Part shown: positions 62,778 through 64,000 of the stretch, piece by piece
Numbering within the stretch: position 1 is the first letter of the stretch
Layout: every line of letters starts with the position of its first letter
Origin: Sipunculus nudus
Lineage: Eukaryota; Annelida; Sipuncula; Golfingiida; Sipunculidae
Assembly: GCA_026874595.1 (NCBI GenBank)
Contig: CM049314.1
Span: forward strand, 70,944,300 to 71,008,299
DNA: 64,000 nt
Direction: 5' to 3'
The notes under the pieces: generated by a model
Told to the model about the DNA's origin: nothing
Database searches by the model: none
The model's input: only the letters and a program-made list of their open reading frames with translations
Program-made: the position numbers and the translations under genes

Positions 62778-62900
62778 TTGGTGTCAGAAACATGCAACCC
62801 CCCCCCCCCCCCCCAGAATTTTGGCGTGGGAAGCTCAAACCACCACATTTCTTGTGTCAGCAGCACAGACCCCCACCTTTTTGGTGTCAGAAGGCGGGAT
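62778..62900 (+). other. repeated primer-binding-site-like sequence
   Basis: TTGGTGTCAGAAAC at 62778, a worn TTGTGTCAGCAGCAC near 62851, and TTGGTGTCAGAAGGCGGGAT at 62881-62900. TGGTGTCAGAAG-type sequence directly after an LTR is the usual tRNA primer site of many Ty3/Gypsy-like elements. Each copy is followed by a C-rich stretch, including the C-run near 62798-62814. Confidence 0.5.
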
Positions 62901-63164
62901 GTGTATAAAAGCCTAACACGTCCAGTGATACGGATCCTGCCACACATATTACTGAAATAGTGGGCAAAGTTTACATTGGAATATTCTGCTGCATTCTGGA
63001 AAAACTACAAAACAGCCTCAAACCACAGGAGCCACTACCTACCTCTAAGATAGCAGCACCACAAACTCAGATTTTCATCCATCATTGAATATTGGCTACC
63101 TAGTGTATTTCCTGCCAAGAAATATTCCGAGATAGACCATCAAACCTCGGAATTATACTATAAG

Positions 63165-63600
63165 GGGATAAACAGAAGAATCAGGTGTCTCCTGCAGAGA
63201 CTCACGTACCTGAATGATCCCCTGCAGAAACTAGTTACCATAAATACCAGAGTCTGCCATTTACTCATGCGTCTCCTGCCGAGACTCGCGTACCTGAGGG
63301 ATTCCGAAATATACCGAGATATACCGAAATATCTCGGATGGCAAAGTAAAGGGATATATTGAAGAACTTGGTGTCTCCTGCAGAGACTCGCGTACCCAGC
63401 ATATCCCAAAGAGACTCCGGCCACAATAATACCTTGATTCTTATTGAGCTCAGGTGTCTCCTGCCAAGACTCGCGTATCTGAGGCATACCAAAATATACC
63501 GAGATATACCATAATCATAGAGACTCCGGTCACAATAATACCGGGATCTGTTATTAGATTAGGTCTCTCCTGCTTAGACACGCTTGACTGAAATACACCG
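63165..63600. repeat. diverged tandem repeat in leader, about 85-125 bp units
   Basis: Five copies of a 'gtgtctcctgcagagactcgcgtacctgag'-like block (near 63186, 63270, 63370, 63450 and 63565) alternate with 'ataccgagatatacc' and 'agagactccgg.cacaataatacc' blocks. Coding readings across it on the minus strand are repetitive artefacts. Confidence 0.8.
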
Positions 63601-63669
63601 AGATACACTGAATTATCTCGAACGTCGCTGACCAGAGACTCTGTTAGAGTTACACTAGGAAGATACATC

Positions 63670-64000
63670 ATGGCCCACATTATTGCGAAGAGAAAAACAA
63701 GAAGTATGGCTGCAGATCCTGTCTCAATTGAGCCAGTTACTGTCAGTTCTTCAGCGACAGTTGAGGGTAGTTCTGAACCAGTGAAAGGATGGGAGACAAC
63801 ATGGCCGATCTCTAGACCGACTGAGCAGGATACCGAGCTCATATACTCAGATCCAGTCGTCTCTATGCCAAATTATGCTTATCCACAGAAGTCTTGTCCC
63901 CTCAGTGTTGGTGATCAAGGACCAATCGTACCACCAACGGAGTTACCAGGCCACTTGCAGACTGTATCAGGCTCTGATGTTTACAGATATTGCACAGCGA
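63670..64000 (+). CDS. start of an ORF running off the right edge (retroelement gag/pol candidate)
   Basis: ATG at 63670, first Met after an in-frame stop near 63580, then 110 open codons to the window end. It begins MAHIIAKRKTRSMAADPVSI and continues Ser/Thr/Pro-rich (VTVSSSATVEGSSEPV, then QKSCPLSVGDQGPIVPPTEL). It follows the proposed LTR, primer site and repetitive leader, which suggests the first ORF of an LTR retrotransposon. No zinc knuckle, protease or RT motif is reached inside the window, so the family is unproven. A cellular gene is possible. Confidence 0.5.
   Translation, partial: MAHIIAKRKTRSMAADPVSIEPVTVSSSATVEGSSEPVKGWETTWPISRPTEQDTELIYSDPVVSMPNYAYPQKSCPLSVGDQGPIVPPTELPGHLQTVSGSDVYRYCTA

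Noticed and set aside
62624-62960. Pro-rich plus-strand proteins around 62.6-62.9 kb
   Set aside because: They arise from a GA-rich microsatellite and a C-run in the proposed retrotransposon leader.

Overview
The window is animal nuclear DNA. It is AT-rich, its genes are split by GT-AG introns, it carries many long (TA)n and poly-C tracts, and several classes of metazoan transposable element are present. The repeat types (a mollusc-like 'ccttggcggaggtctgcgc' dispersed repeat, an animal Mutator-like transposase, Ty3/Gypsy with a TGGTGTCAG primer site) suggest a marine invertebrate, most likely a mollusc such as a bivalve. That placement is inference. No bacterial operon, rRNA, free-standing tRNA gene or CRISPR array was seen.

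Left part (1-12.9 kb). A trypsin-like serine protease gene lies on the minus strand and runs off the left edge. Four phase-compatible exons can be read, but the conserved Cys codon after the catalytic His is TGA. It is followed by a 1.3 kb Pro/Arg-encoding minisatellite and a 2.6 kb satellite of 41-bp monomers, which has an 80-bp dimeric higher-order block and is interrupted by a tRNA-derived SINE.

Centre (12.94-34.84 kb). Four tandem, nearly identical 5.46-5.50 kb units each carry one minus-strand gene for a protein of about 1,600 residues. It has two N-terminal CxxC...HxxC zinc-binding motifs, a helical middle, a PIN/FEN-nuclease-like domain and a C-terminal CXC (tesmin/TSO1-like) cysteine motif. 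None of the four reading frames is intact. The lesions are distributed so that the outer copies each carry one half-set and the two inner copies carry both. This is the pattern expected if a two-copy ancestor grew by unequal crossing-over. Two more divergent, decayed relatives lie at 56.5-57.8 and 58.65-60.35 kb, so the family is multicopy and probably selfish or transposon-linked.

Right part (34.8-64 kb). This is a transposon-rich stretch. It holds a possible three-exon gene with the two ends of an IS630/Tc1-type transposase plus a PHD finger, a GC-rich foldback MITE in its intron, abutting TIR elements that begin TATAGTCCG and carry CRE octamers, a decayed Mutator-like transposase, a hammerhead-like motif, a 5'-truncated non-LTR retrotransposon, a Gypsy integrase fragment next to one of the PIN-CXC pseudogenes, and at the right edge what looks like the LTR, primer site, repetitive leader and first ORF of an LTR retrotransposon that continues beyond the window.
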